Shown piece after piece: positions 48,978-61,785 of a DNA stretch of 64,000 bases. The notes beneath the pieces were generated by a model, which saw only the letters and a program-made list of their open reading frames with translations, had not been told where the DNA came from and ran no database searches. The first letter of the stretch is position 1. Each line of letters starts with the position of its first letter. The stretch is taken from the NCBI GenBank assembly GCA_038049695.1, contig CP142459.1:72639001-72703000 (forward strand). The letters run 5' to 3'. This DNA is from Cinnamomum chago (lineage: Eukaryota; Streptophyta; Magnoliopsida; Laurales; Lauraceae). The translations under genes were made by a program, and so were the position numbers.

Positions 48978-49012
48978 GGGCCTCCACACAATCTCTCATA
49001 GGAGCATCTCCT

Positions 49013-52000
49013 ATATATATATATATCTGTGTGTGTGTGTTGGTCTAGAGGTGTAAATTATAGGCCGGCTCAGCTTGAAGTACAGCCGAGGCGGGGGGGG
49101 GGGGGGGGGGGGGGGGGGGGGAATCTCCTTGTTTCGAAACTTCGGTAAAACTTTTCAGAGTAACATTTTGGAATAATAAAAATAAAAACACATGTAAACT
49201 ATGCCATAGTTTCTTGATATGGATATTGATAAAAATAATTAGTGAGAATTGTGCTACAAACTGAAATGGATCATAATAGATCGGAATGGACAACTGAATG
49301 TGAATCCCGTTTCGGCAGAATTACCGAAACGAAATGGAATTGACTACTATGCACTCGATCAACAGTCAACACACATAACCCTCCCAATCCATTTAAATGG
49401 GTTGGTTTAGAGACTAACTTCATACATACACCCATTTAAACAATCGGTGGATTGATATTTTGATACTTAAAGTAGTTTATATGAAATGAGCTGAGTTTAT
49501 ATTGGCCTTTTTTTTTTGGACAAAAATTTAACTCAAAGATAACCTTAATATTTGAATAGAATTGGGTTTGGGCTACACTCCTACAAGCTGAGTCGATCGG
49601 GTTAAATGGGCTGACCGGCATTGAAAGTGGGTTAGTGGGTCAGTCCAGCTGATATACAATGGGTGCAGGTTGAAGTTACTTTACTTGACTCAATTTAAAA
49701 TGAGACAGTATATAGGTTGAACTTGAATCCTTTAAATATATATGCTTTGTCAATCCTGACCTGTTTTGACCAGACCCACTTTGTTTGCCACTCAGTCCTA
49801 CACTCCTACCTACAGGCAAATCAGATGCAACTAATTTATCATTTTATTTTCGAGTTGGGTACTGTGGGGCTACATTTTCTGCACGCCTGATAAACAAGTC
49901 CGAGTGGATTGGGCCATACATGATAGTTGACTTGCCTACCCGACAAAACGCAGCCCAGCTCATTGTACTGTGACTCTATAGCTTAACCCAGATGATACCT
50001 GTTAATTCGGGGTTTTGGGCTGAACCTTTTAACTTTAGAGTTCTAATTTGACTGAGATTTTCAGCTCAATCAATGGGTGGGTTTTGGGATGGGCATATTG
50101 ACCTAACCCTTTTTCCATTTTTTAGTCACTAATTAATGAGAGCAGCAGTCACCTGATTTTCTGTCAGTTTTTTTATTAAACAAAACTATATTCCAACTAA
50201 CACTAGTGGAAAATTACTTGTGATAAAAAGGTAAGAAAGAGTGCCAACACAGTCATGGTACACATGCCCAGGGATCCGGGGATGGATACCTGAATTGGGT
50301 CTTCAGATGATAGTATCACTGTGGTAGGCCAACCTAGGGAGAAGAGAAAAAAAAGAAGAGAGGAACTCTTCCCCTACTAGTACCTTGCATCGTCCTATTT
50401 GCAGTTCAGCTCATGGGGCTCACTTAGATATCTACTTATCCATAGAGTATGTGTATATGAAAAGACCTCCTTATAGTTAAGGCCAACAAAAACACCAGCC
50501 CCATCAGATCATCCTAGCTAACTCTTAATTTAATATCCACAAAGTTTTTAACCATAAATCTCTTTGGGATATTCAATTCAATAGAGTTTTTAACCACAGA
50601 TCTCTTTGGGATTCAATCCAATGGTGGATAAAGGTTTGGTGAGAGTGAAATTGGGGCCGGTGCTAGATCATGAGGAATGAGAGTATTTAAGCACATGCAC
50701 TAATGAAAGGTGGGTATAAGTGGGTCCCACTAGGCTGGACTGCATACATGCTCCTAGGAGAATATCTCTAAAGAGATGTCAAAAGGGCCTGAGCTTCTCG
50801 CTCCCTTTTTCCTGCTCGGAATATTGCCCATACAGCTCCCCTTATACAAGACATTTGCTTCCGAGCAGTCGAAATTTAAGTATTTCTTATAGAGTTGTTC
50901 GTGTGATATCTTGAAGTCGTGCGATATCGTGCATATCACCTTGTGTGATATCTTAGGGCCATGTGATATTGCACTGTTGTTGTACTAATAGTTTTACAGA
51001 AAAGATTTAGATTTCAACTTTCTTTTAAGCAAACATTATTTCTAAGGGCAGTAAGACGGTTAAAACCCCTTCTTGCTTGGTACTAAAACCTTTTGTCCTG
51101 TCGTTTGATAAACTAGTTGAGCGGAAAAATACAAGCCCGCGAGTGGAAAGAGCAAGCCTCCTACTTTGGATAGAGTGTCTTTAATTCCTATCGAAATTAA
51201 AGCAAGTTCATTAAGATAATTTCTAATTGTAATTTTTGTTAATGCATTAGCAATTAGTGGAGCTTTTCTTGGGCAGTTAGTTGTCTATTTGGATTTAAAA
51301 GGTTTATTCTATGTTTGAATTTAGGAAGTTACAACTGGTTACTGCTGGTTATTTTTCTAAACAACGACATCCATATGTAAGCAAAAGTTTGTAATTTTTC
51401 ACAATCACATTAATGAATTTCTATTGAAAACTCCATAAAAACTTTTACCTGGTTTTCCTTCTTTATTTTTGCTGTGAGTCTTGACGATGTGTGAACTTAG
51501 AAATCATTTTTTGGGAAATATCAAATTTTCAGATACTTAGTCTTGGAGTTAGTAGTTTGCTTTAGTGGTGTGTAATTAGTGGCTTGCATTCTAATATCAA
51601 ATTTACAAGGGTGGCGGTAGATGCTTATCAAGATTCCATCAGTGAAGAAGATCAAATTGTGCCAAAAAAGAAAAAGAAAATGTCGAGTGGTACAACCAGT
51701 GGACTTTTTCAAGACCTTCAGACAGGAAGAGCCATTCTGTTTAGGCTGTCTTCTCTCTTAGGTAATTTGGAACTGTTCAAGACCATCTGATAATCTTTCC
51801 CTTGGTTTTTATAAGTTATCAGTTTAAAAGTCCGTGTCTCTTAGCCTGGCGTTTTAGAATTTTGGTGCAAAAATGTTGCAAGCTCCCTCAATAGATTAGA
51901 AGCCTGTTAGAATCAATCCATCGTGAGTTGTATATTGGCTCGGTCGTCTATAAGTCCAATGACCATAAGATCACTTGAGAGACACTTACCAAGAGCATCA

Positions 52001-52232
52001 TTGTTGTTGGGCCTATCTGAACCCTCCATTAATCTGAGAATGAGTAGATTGGACAGTCTAAAATGGTCAACACATACATCCCTACAAAAACCAGCCTAAT
52101 CAAAACCCATTAACCGTATAGCTTTGAAGGGCTCGGATTATTTTCTACAAAAGTAGTTCTTCAATCAACCCATCGCATGCATAGCTATCGATTAGGTATC
52201 CATTTCTGCTGAGGCAGTGAGTGTGGGAGGCT
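49013..52232. other. Intergenic with a G29 run, no gene seen
   Basis: A G run spans 49093-49121. 'tagaggtgtaaattataggc' at about 49045 resembles a hAT-MITE left end without a clear partner. Nothing in 49700-52200 resembles a known gene. Confidence 0.5.
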
Positions 52233-53169
52233 GAATTACTATAAGAGAAGGCAAAATCCTTGAATGGGTGGAAGAGAAGGCAAAATCCTGGCCCCTTTCT
52301 AGACCCTATCTGGTCTCCCTCTCCTGAAGACAAAGCCCACATTCTTGGCCTCTCTCCTATGTCCATTGACAGGAAGACAATCTTCTTCCTCCCTTGGTCC
52401 CCAAGGCATGATGAATCGATTTGGCCATCTTTTGCTCCAGTCTGGGTGAGGCTATCAGGGCTCCCTTATCACTGTTGGAGCCAACACATTATCTTCTCAT
52501 TAGCGAACTCTATTGGCCAACCCATCAAGCTAGACAACATCACCTTATCCCAAAGAATTCTACCTTTGCCAGGGTCTTGATTAACTGAAAAATTTTAAAT
52601 ATGGGGTCTGCGATCTCTAGATTGGTGTATTCAAACAATCAAGCCAATAGTGCGCAGAAATAAATAATATGCAGTGGAAATAAACAAAACAACAACACAC
52701 CACAAGGACACCAAATTTAAGGTGGAAAACCCTAACCGGGTGAAAAACCACCGATCCGAACTGGATCAAATCAAACACTATGAATCTCGCAATTACAAGA
52801 AACTCAGATTTCTTCCCTAGATATCCCCTACCCAAGGACTGAAGTTACCTTGTGTCGCTTCACGCTTCAACGACTTCACACCGTTGATTGTAACAGATTC
52901 AATCCAGCGTCTGACTCCTCAAATCTTCTACAAAGGATGCAGAAGAACTGACTCTAGAGAACTTGCAGCACAACTTCATAAAAATCTTTAGAAAAGAATT
53001 CTCTCAATGATAATCTCTAACTCAGAACTTTGAGAGGCGAGGCTTCTTCTTTGGAATAGCCCTTGAATCCTTTAAATAGCCATAAGGACGTGCTTAAAGT
53101 TGCCTAAGATGATTAGGACTAAAACCAGCAATTTGAGCACAATTAGAATAGCAGTTTCCAAAATTCATA

Positions 53170-53300
53170 GTTCACTGCGCTTGGTTCGCTCGAGCGGTCA
53201 TTGGGTGCGCTCGAGCGGACCAGCCTCTGTTTCAGCGGTGGGGCAACCTGACCTGTTCGCTCGAGTAGATATGATGGTCGCTCGAGCGGTCCCCTCTTTG
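53170..53300. repeat. CGCTCGAGCG palindromes in the left Copia LTR
   Basis: Four units of type CGCTCGAGCG (one variant) occur in 120 bp. The matching set in the other LTR is at about 56340-56450. They lie upstream of the TATTTAAAGG promoter-like motif on the minus strand. Confidence 0.85.
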
Positions 53301-53824
53301 GATAATCCGGAATTTCAGCTCACTATCTCCAGCAGACTTCTTCTAATTCTTTCAGACTTTCTTCTTCTGAGTCCTTCCAACCTTCTATCTTCAGAGTCTT
53401 TTTCTAAATAAAAATTACAACTCAAAAGACCCAGAGTTTTGTCCAACCCATGAATTTAGCCAACACTAAAATTCCTAACAATCTCCTCCTTTGGCAATTC
53501 ATGGACAAAACTCCCTAAGACAATACAATTTGATCTACCCAAAAATGAAACCCAAAATACATTGAATTTATAAAAAAAATGACAATCAGCAAAAGAATAT
53601 GCAATCGGCAACTGTAGATCTGCATTGTCTCTGACTCAGTCTGAACTTCTTGTTCGCCCCTTTAATCTGTCATCTTTCTCCCTCTTTTTGTCCATAAATT
53701 GACAAAGCCAAGGTTAAGAACATGCAGCTTTTTGTCAATTAGGATCAGTAGCTCCCCCTAAAAAACAACTCCCCCTGAATGTATCTTCGTAGCAGCACTG
53801 GGGGTGGGAGCTTCAGCTCTTTGA

Positions 53825-55684
53825 TCAGGGCTTTTTACATGTAGCCACCCACACTTGTGTAGTTTGATCTTTCAGCAGCGTGTGAGTAACCTCCTTAGGC
53901 AAATTAGATTTTCTGACCCAAATTTGAGCCGTTTTGGGTGGAGAAAAATTCTCCCGCCATTGCTTGGTCTTAGGTAGACTTTGCAACTTCTTGCAATGGG
54001 GACGAATGTGTCCTTTTAATCTACAATTACAACTTCGTGCAGTGCGTGACACATTCTTTTTCTTGAAACTACTCGACACATTATTTGAAAGTGCAGTATG
54101 TGGAGTAGCATGTGCAACACTTGAAACAAAAATTGTTTTACCTTTAGTATTTGAAGTGGATGCACCATGATCATAACCAAGACCGCTTCTGTCAAAATGA
54201 GACTTCTGACTGGACAAGATGTTTGTAAGAGTCCGTGAACCAGTGTTCATTTGTTTAGAGAAGCTTGCTTGACTTCTAGCTCTGACAAAGTAATCTTCAG
54301 TCTTCCTTGCAGGTCTTGATTTTCAGCTTTAACTATTTGCAACTCCGTCCTCATATTCTTCATCTCTTGTTCAGCCTTTTCAAGTTTTTGACTCTCAGTA
54401 GCCAAACTTTTAGCCATGCAGTTGTTCTGACTTTCCAAGAGATTAATCTTTTCTAGTGCTTGCTCTAATTCAATCTTCAGGGCAGAATTTTCTTCTTGAG
54501 CAACCTTGTACTTGATAGTGATCTTGTTACCATACTTGGTCATCTTGACACAATCAACATAGGTATCATGGTACAACTCTTCCCAATCTTTCTCTTGATC
54601 AGACAATCTTCATTATCTTCATCAGTATCATTGTCAGACACAGACTTAGCCATGAATGCCACTTACTTGCCATTCATATTGTTAAAAGGATCATTCTCAG
54701 GATCTTTTGCATTTTGCATTTCTTCTGCAGACGATTCTTCATCCCAAATAGTATTGAGAGCCTTTTGCTTTGTACCCTTTTTCTTATTGGCACACTCATT
54801 AGCATAGTGACCATAACCTTGGCACTCAAAACACTTTGTTCCTTTTGCAGGATCCTTCTTCTCAGATCTGAAATTCTTTTTATTGGCTCGTTTTGTCTTC
54901 ATGTATTTTTTGAAATACTTAATAAACTCAACCATATCATCTTCAGCATTAGATTCAGAATCAGATTCAACTTTCTTTACAGGCTTCTTTCTTGATTCTA
55001 TGATGGCTTTCAAAGCAATATCTTTCTCTTTTGATTTTCCTTTATTCAAACGGTTTGCTTCAAAAGTCTGAAGATTTCCAGCTAGTTCATTTACCTTGAG
55101 GGTATTCAGATCCTTATTTTCTTCAATAGCATCGACTTTAGAATCAAACCTCGAAGGTAGAGACCTCAGAATTTTCTTGACAATTTTGAGTTCTGGTATT
55201 TCTTCCCCCAGAATGAAAACATCATTGACAATATCATTCACCTTGCATTAAATTGATCAAAGGTCTCATCTTCTTCCATCATGATGGTTTCAAATTCTTT
55301 ATTCAGCCTTTGCAATTTAGCTTGCTTCACCGTGTCTGTACCCTCATAAGCTGTCTGTAAGACTTCACATGTTTCTTTTGCAGTTTTGCAAGTGAAAATC
55401 CTTCGCAATTTATCAGCAGACACTCCATTGTATATGCTATTCACAGCCTTGTTATTACAATTGGATGCATGCTTCTCATCCTTAGACCATTGGGCTTTAA
55501 GTTTAGGAACAGTTTGTCCATTAACCACAATTGTAGGTCTGGAGTAGCCCTCCTCAACAATATCTCAAACATCATCATCAATGGACTTGAGAAACCCAAT
55601 CATCCTTTGCTTCCAACATGCATAATTAGAACCATCAAACAAAGGAGGCTTGGAAGTTGATGTCCCTTCTCTATTGAGCACCAT
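53825..55684 (-). pseudogene. Gag-like region of the Copia element
   Basis: Fossil gag: a UBN2/retrotran_gag region (KILRSLPSRFDSKVDAIEEN), a CCHC knuckle (CFECQGYGHYANEC, near 54800-54850), then a Glu/Gln-rich coiled-coil stretch (54247-54606) and a second CCHC-like motif near 54000. The region is broken in several places. Confidence 0.8.
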
Positions 55685-57445
55685 TCTAGAAATCTTGTAG
55701 GATCAAACACAACAAGATAGTGCAACCCGCTCTGATACCAATTGAAAAATTTTAAATATGGGGTCTCCGATCTCTAGATTGGTGTATTCAAACAATCAAG
55801 CCAATAGTGTGCAGAAATAAACAATATGCAGCGGAAATAAACAAAACAACCACACACCACAATGACACCAAATTTAAGGTGGAAAACCCTAACCGGGTGA
55901 AAAACCACTGATCCGAACTGGATCAAATCAAACACTATGAATCTCGCAATTACAAGAAACTCAGATCTCTTCCCCAGATATCCCCTACCCAAGGACTGAA
56001 GTTACCTTGTGTCGCTTCACGCTTCAACGACTTCACACTGTTGATTGCAACAGATTCAATCCAGCGTCTGACTCCTCAAATATTCTACAAAGGATGCAGA
56101 AGAACTGGCTCTAGAGAACTTGGCAGCACAACTTCATAAAAATCTCTAGAAAAGAATTCTCTCAATGATAATCTCTAACTCAGAACTTTGAGAGGTGAGG
56201 CTTCTTCTTTGGAATAGCCCTTGAGTCCTTCAAATAGCTATAAGGACGTGCTTAAAGTTGCCTAAGATGATTAGGACTAAAACCAGCAGTTTGAGCACAA
56301 TTAGAATAGCAGTTTCCAAAATTCATAGTTCACTGCGCTTGGTTCGCTTGAGCGGTCATTGGGTGCGCTCGAGCGGACCAGCCTCTGTTTCAGCGCTGGG
56401 GCAACCTGACCTGTTCGCTCGAGCAGATATGATGATCGCTCGAGCGGACCCCTCTTTGGATAATCCGGAATTTCAGCTCACTATCTCCAGCAGACTTCTT
56501 CTAATTCTTTCAGACTTTCTTCTTCTGAGTCCTTCTAACCTTCTATCTTCAGAGTCCTTTTCTAAATAAAAATCACAACTCAAAAGACCCAGAGTTTTGT
56601 CCAACCCATGAATTTAGCCAACATTAAAATTCCTAACATTAACATTCATATTTCCAAACCTAAACCCCAATCCATCTTAGTGAACCTGCAAGGAGAAAGA
56701 GAATTAGAAATTGAAGTTTCTTATGAGCACTATCCTTGCCCCCTCTGTTTCCAACCTAGACACTCTCATCAATCTTGCCCTTTAGCAACCCAAAATGGTA
56801 AATCTCCTTCAGGAATTACAAGTTCTGAACTTCCTCAATCTCAATCTGTTCCTGATTCTCCAAACTCTCAACCCCCTCCTGTTCTCCCCTCGAGCCTGAA
56901 TCAACCTCCCCCCAACCCTTTCTTGTTTCACCCACCTTCCATCAAGTGACACATCATTCCACTACTCCCACATCTTCCAGCCTCCTCCCTCTTCCTCTGC
57001 TCCCTCTACCTCTGCTATCAACCCACGTACAACTTCTCCTCCCTCTACCTCTGCTCCCAATCCTCCTACCACCTCCAACGCATCCACCACTTCCCTATCT
57101 ACTCAACCTAAGCCCCACCACACTACCAAATCCCATCAGGCTGCAACTAGCCCATCTAACAAACTTCACACTATAGCTAAGTCTCCGGCTCAAACCTCCC
57201 CCAAGCCTCCTTCGCAATACCCCTCCCTTAATGACCTGCCTTATAATGTCGTCTCTGACATCCTAGAGAAAACCTCTTCACCAACCATTGATACCTCCAA
57301 TCCCTTTGACATTCTGGAAAACTACTCATATCTAGACCCAGCCACCAACCTCTGGCCAACCCTCTCAAGCACCCCTCCAAAGGCGAGGGGAACCATATTT
57401 GCTCATCATCTACCACTGGCCCGATCACCAGAAGGTTTAGTACCA

Positions 57446-60400
57446 ATGTTAAACGTCCTTTATTGGAACTATAGGGGAATAACTAACCCCCTACCATTAG
57501 AGCCCTGGCTAACTTGGTCCGTAATCACCATCCTGATCTCATCTTTATCTCTGAACCAATGACCACCTTCTCCTTCACCAATTCCCTAGGCTTATCCACT
57601 TTTGGCTTTGATACTTTCCATTCTAACCACCCTTCTTTATCAACTCCTAACCTATGGTGTTTCTCCAAATCTTCCCATCACCTTCTAGCCTCTGTCTACA
57701 ATGCTTTCTCTCAACACCTCTCTATGCTCCTCTTTAATCCTTCCTCTGGTCTCAGCTCCCTCATCACAGGAGTTTATGGCTCCACCAACCCCACCCATAG
57801 GAAAGATCTTTGGAAAGTCTTAATTGACACCTCCCCCACGACCCTTCCTTGGTGTGTCATAGGAGACTTTAATGTTATTCTTGTTCATCATGAGAAACAC
57901 ATTCTTCGCCAGGCCACTCCTTCCTCTCTCAAAGACTTCGAATCAGTGGTGATGCAAGCCGGTCTCTCTGACATCCTATTCTCCGGAAGCAAATTCACCT
58001 GGTCCAACAATAGAGAAGGCCTTTCCTATGTCGTAGCTAGACTAGACAGAGCTCTAGGTAACTCACATTGGTTGGCCAGTTTCTCAGATCCTACTGTCCA
58101 TCACCTTCCAAGACTTTCCTTTGATTACAGCCCCCTTTTGTTGACCCACTCCAACCTTCCCTCTGCCCCTAAAGCACCCTTCAAGTTTGAAAACAATTGG
58201 CTCCTTCACCCCACCTTTCTAGAGGTTGTCAAATCCAGTTGGGAAACTTCCATAGACGGGAACCCCCAATTCATCTTGGCGCAAAAACTCAAGGCTCTCA
58301 AACAGACTTTGAAAACTTGGAGCAAGGTCACCTACGACCAAGTTCATCATAACATCCTTACTGCTGAAGCAGCAGTTTTGAAATGCCAACAAAACTTCGA
58401 TGCCTCCCCTTCAGATTCCCTTAGGAAAGACCTCATGGCAGTCAAGCTCAGTCTCCATGAAGCCCTTGAAGCCCATGAGATACACTGGAAGCAAAGTTCC
58501 AGGACTTCTAGGCTAAAGGATGGAGACATGAACACAGAATTCTTCCATCAATCGGCTAAAGCTAGAAGCTCCTTCAATAGAATTAAGCCCATTTCCATCA
58601 ATGGTAGCCTCACTGATGACCCCCCTCAACAACCAAACTCTACACACTCCTCATGCTGGCCAGCTTCACCACACTCTCTTTCGGACCAACAGCCCCAAGA
58701 TCTCAGGTTCGGAAAACTCCATCCTTGTTTCAATCCCCACTGATTCCGAGATAAAAACAGTTGTCTTTTCCCTCAAGAAGAATAGCTCACCAGGTCCAAA
58801 TGGGTTCAATGGTGCTTTCTTTGCTTCAAACTGGGATATCATAGGTCAAACAGTAACCAAAGCAGTGCAGCATTTCTTCAATACTAGAAACCACTTAAAG
58901 CATCCAATGCTTTCTTCCTTGCTCTCATCCCAAAATCAAACTCCCCATCTACCTCAGCTGACTTTTGGCGATCAGTTTATTGAACTTTTCGTACAAAATT
59001 ATCTCTAAAATTCTATCTTCTAGACTTTCCTCCCTCCTCCCCAAACTGATGTCCTCTTATCAGGCAGCCTTCATCTCTGGGAGACTAATTCACCATCACT
59101 CAACCTTGACATTTGAATTATTTCAAAAACTCAATTCCAAGCTTATCAAAGGATCTCTCTGTCTCAAATTAGATATCTCCAAAGCCTTTGATAAACTCAA
59201 TTGGCCTTTCCTCTTCTCTGCCCTTGGATTCTTCAACTTCTCTGAAGCCTAAATCTCCTTAATGAAGGAGTGTCTGCACATCAAAATGCTCTGTCTTGAT
59301 TAACCGATCTCCTCAAGGTTTTTTCAGCCCCTCATGTGGCCTAAGACAAGGAGACCCCTTATCCCCATACTTGTTTATTATTGTTGAGGAAATCCTCAGC
59401 CTTCATCTACATAATCTTCACTCCAAAGGTATCATCCTCCCCCTCTCCAAAGTCCCCCACACCCTCTGTCACCTCGTATATGCTGATGACATTATCATTT
59501 TTATGAAAGGAACCACTTCTGCAGTTCTTGCTCTGCAAGACCTTCTTGACCTATACCAATCTTTTTCTGGCCAGCACATTAATCTTTGTAAGAGTTAGTT
59601 GTTCATTGGTAAATGTGGAAACAGAAGAAAGGCTTAGATCTGCTCTATCCTTGGTCAGTAAGAGAGCCAGGATCAACTCAAATACCTAGGCTTTCCTATC
59701 GTCTTTGGCTCCCCGAAACGATCTCACTTCCTTCCCCTGCTGGACTCCATTAATGCAAGACTGACTGCTTGGAAAGCCAGAACTCTCTCCTTTGTTGGTC
59801 GTCTAATTCTCATCAAGCATGTCCTCTCTTGCATTCCTATTCACACTGCTTCCATCCTTCCCCTTCCAATCTCCATTTGCAAAGACATTGAGCGCCTGAT
59901 GAGGAACTTAACTGGTCAGACAACGCCTCCTCCCCTAAGATCCTCCACGTAAAATGGTCCCAAGTGACCCTCCCCAAGATAGAAGGGAGCCTCGGCATTA
60001 GAAGGATATCTGAAGTGAACATTGCTTCCCTGTCCCTGATCAAGCTGGGTTGGCAGGCTAGCACTATGAACACCATCTGGTCTTCTTGGTTCAAGAACAG
60101 ATACTTCAAAGACAACAACGTTTGGAACCCTACAAACTCTAGATATGGATCCTGTATTTGGATAAGAATTCGCCGCCTAGCTCACTACATCCACCAAGGT
60201 AGTGCCTGGGTATTTGGCAATGGTAAGGACATCAACATATGGCACGACACCTAGAGTGGAGACACTCTCTGCTGTCTTTCCTAACCTGCAAGTTCCAACA
60301 GACCAGAGGCTTGCATCCTTCTCCCACTCAGGTTCGTGGCACATACCTTCATCTCTGCCACCTGCAGTCGAAGAACTTCTCTCCTCTGCAACATCTCTGT

Positions 60401-61020
60401 TATCTCCCAACCAATCTACTAGAGATCAACTCTTCTGGAAGGAGGCTCCTAGCGGTCAGATCTCCCTGCATAGAGCTTGGAATGCTATCAGAACAAGGGG
60501 TAACATCCTTCAATGGCCTCCACTGATCTGGATTGGTATCTCCCTCCCCAGAGTAAGTTGCTTTGGTTGGCGTTTGATGCTCAATCGAACCCCCACGGAC
60601 TCTCACCTACAGCACCTTGGCTTCTCCCTAGCCTCAAGATGCAGCCTTTGCAACATCGGAGAAAACTCTGTTAATCACCTCTTCTTCTCCTGCCCAATCG
60701 CTCAATCCCTTTGGAATTGGATGCTCCCAACAGCCCTCCTCCTATTCTGCTCCCTCAATTTGGACCTCCCTTTCTACAGGAAATGACAAAGCTGGAAAGA
60801 AATTCATGGTGTCGATCTTCCTTTCAGTTCTATATACACTCTAGAAAGCCAAGAATGCAGCAATTTTTGAAAATCATCATCTTACCCTCAGTCAAATCTT
60901 TTCCCATCGTCTCGATGATCTTTGCAACTCCCTAAAGAAGATTTCCAAGCCATTCTGCAGCCCGCAGGTCAGCTCCCTCTGCAACTTTTTGAGAATTATT
61001 GTATATTCCTCCACCTCTTA
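57446..61020 (+). pseudogene. LINE ORF2: endonuclease, reverse transcriptase, zf-RVT
   Basis: The ORF2 product nicks target DNA and copies LINE RNA. From ATG 57446 it reads MLNVLYWNYRGI. The APE-type endonuclease follows (57514-58150) with LIFISEP, GDFNVI and FTWSNNREGL; its last catalytic block reads FDYSPLLL where SDHSPL is usual, so the active-site His seems lost. The reverse transcriptase has motif A CLKLDISKAFDKLNW (about 59159-59203), motif B GLRQGDPLSPYLF and motif C YADD (59479-59490). zf-RVT lies at 60240-60720 (PRVSCFGWRLMLNRTPTDSH). Frameshifts occur near 57495, 58640, 58900 and 60255, with stops near 59250 and 59598, so it is inactive. Confidence 0.88.
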
Positions 61021-61610
61021 TTGATTTTCTGTTCTTGTGGCCCTGTTTTTTATGGCCTTTCTCGTTCTTCAGCCTTCTCTTTCGTTGGCCTCTGTATTTT
61101 GTTTTCTTCTTCTCTTTTTTAATACACTTACCTTTTATACAAAAAAAAAAGGAATTACTATAAGAGTGTTGCCACATCTATCACATCCCTGTCTCGAGAT
61201 TACACGGCCAAGGGTAATCCCCAAGGTGTGATATGCATACTTCCGTGCGCTTCGCACCTGTCTCGGATCAAGTGAGAGTCACGAAGGATAAAAATTACAT
61301 ATTCCACTTGTGAGACATGCTCACTAACACCTGTCTCTATAGATTTGAAAGCGGAAGCTAAAAGTCTGGGGATCCGAACCCTAAAAGGGGGGTGAATAGC
61401 GTGAGCTTCATTTATGACCAATTTTAATCAATTATAACTTCTTTAAAACAAACTAGTCACAAGTGATGATTATCAAACAAAATGCGGAAGCTTAATGAAA
61501 ACAATCACCACAAAGCAAGCACCATCACACAAGGATTTATAGTGGTTCAGCCTCAATGCCTACATCCACTACCGGCTTGTGATCCAACACCCCACCGGAT
61601 TTTCACTATT

Positions 61611-61785
61611 TATGCTTTTCAATAGGCTAAGCAATAACCTTTACAATATGCTTTTCAAGGCTAAGCAATAACCTTTACAATATGCTTTTCAAGGCTTAAG
61701 CAATAACCTTTACAATGATGTTTTTCAAGGCTTAACATCAACCTATACATTATGCTTTTATAGGCTAAGCAAAAACCTCTTCAAC
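61611..61785. repeat. Short tandem repeat, unit about 34-38 bp, five copies
   Basis: The unit ATGCTTTTCAAGGCTAAGCA plus ATAACCTTTACAAT recurs with small changes inside the solo Copia LTR. Confidence 0.85.

Larger units (their letters stand above)
44646..49012. mobile_element. Foldback MITE family A, split by two later insertions
   Basis: MITE pieces lie at 44646-44702 (GGGAGATGCTCCTATGAGAG...), 47513-47564 (CCCTCACATTTAAGTTG...GGATGTGAGGGC) and 48978-49012 (CTCTCATAGGAGCATCTCCT). Removing the solo LTR (44703-47512) and the LINE (47565-48977), each with one target copy, leaves a MITE of about 130 bp like the other family A copies. Confidence 0.85.
52586..56638 (-). mobile_element. Copia-type LTR element, gag only, inserted in the LINE
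   Basis: LTRs at 52586-53480 and 55743-56638 (895 and 896 bp) begin TGTTAGGAATTTTAG and end TTTTTCA on the minus strand. TTAAC flanks the unit (52581-52585 and 56639-56643). The primer site TGGTATCAGAGC lies at 55729-55740 (minus) and a purine tract is complementary to 53481-53495. By eye the LTRs are about 97% alike, so the insertion is fairly recent. The interior (2.26 kb) holds only gag-like sequence; no protease, integrase or reverse transcriptase is seen. It is non-autonomous and broken, with several breaks. Confidence 0.9.
52260..57445 (+). pseudogene. LINE ORF1 (DUF4283-like, zinc knuckle), interrupted
   Basis: ORF1 proteins coat LINE RNA. The left part (52260-52585) reads WSPRHDESIWPSFAPVWVRL and LPYHCWSQHIIFSLANSIGQ, typical of the DUF4283-type domain of plant L1 ORF1. 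After the Copia insertion the frame resumes at 56644 with IPNINIHISKPKPQSILVNL and a knuckle CPLCFQPRHSHQSCP (about 56732-56776). A long Pro/Ser-rich stretch then runs to about 57230. The domain start is missing because the LINE is 5'-truncated, and the 56608-56949 frame ends at a stop in the Pro-rich tail. Confidence 0.8.
52248..61150 (+). mobile_element. L1-type LINE with a nested Copia element
   Basis: The 15-bp direct repeat GAATTACTATAAGAG lies at 52233-52247 and 61152-61166, next to an A run at 61141-61150. The LINE itself is about 4.85 kb once the Copia element (52586-56638) and one TTAAC copy are set aside. It starts inside ORF1, so it is 5'-truncated. ORF1 and ORF2 are both damaged. 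Confidence 0.92.
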
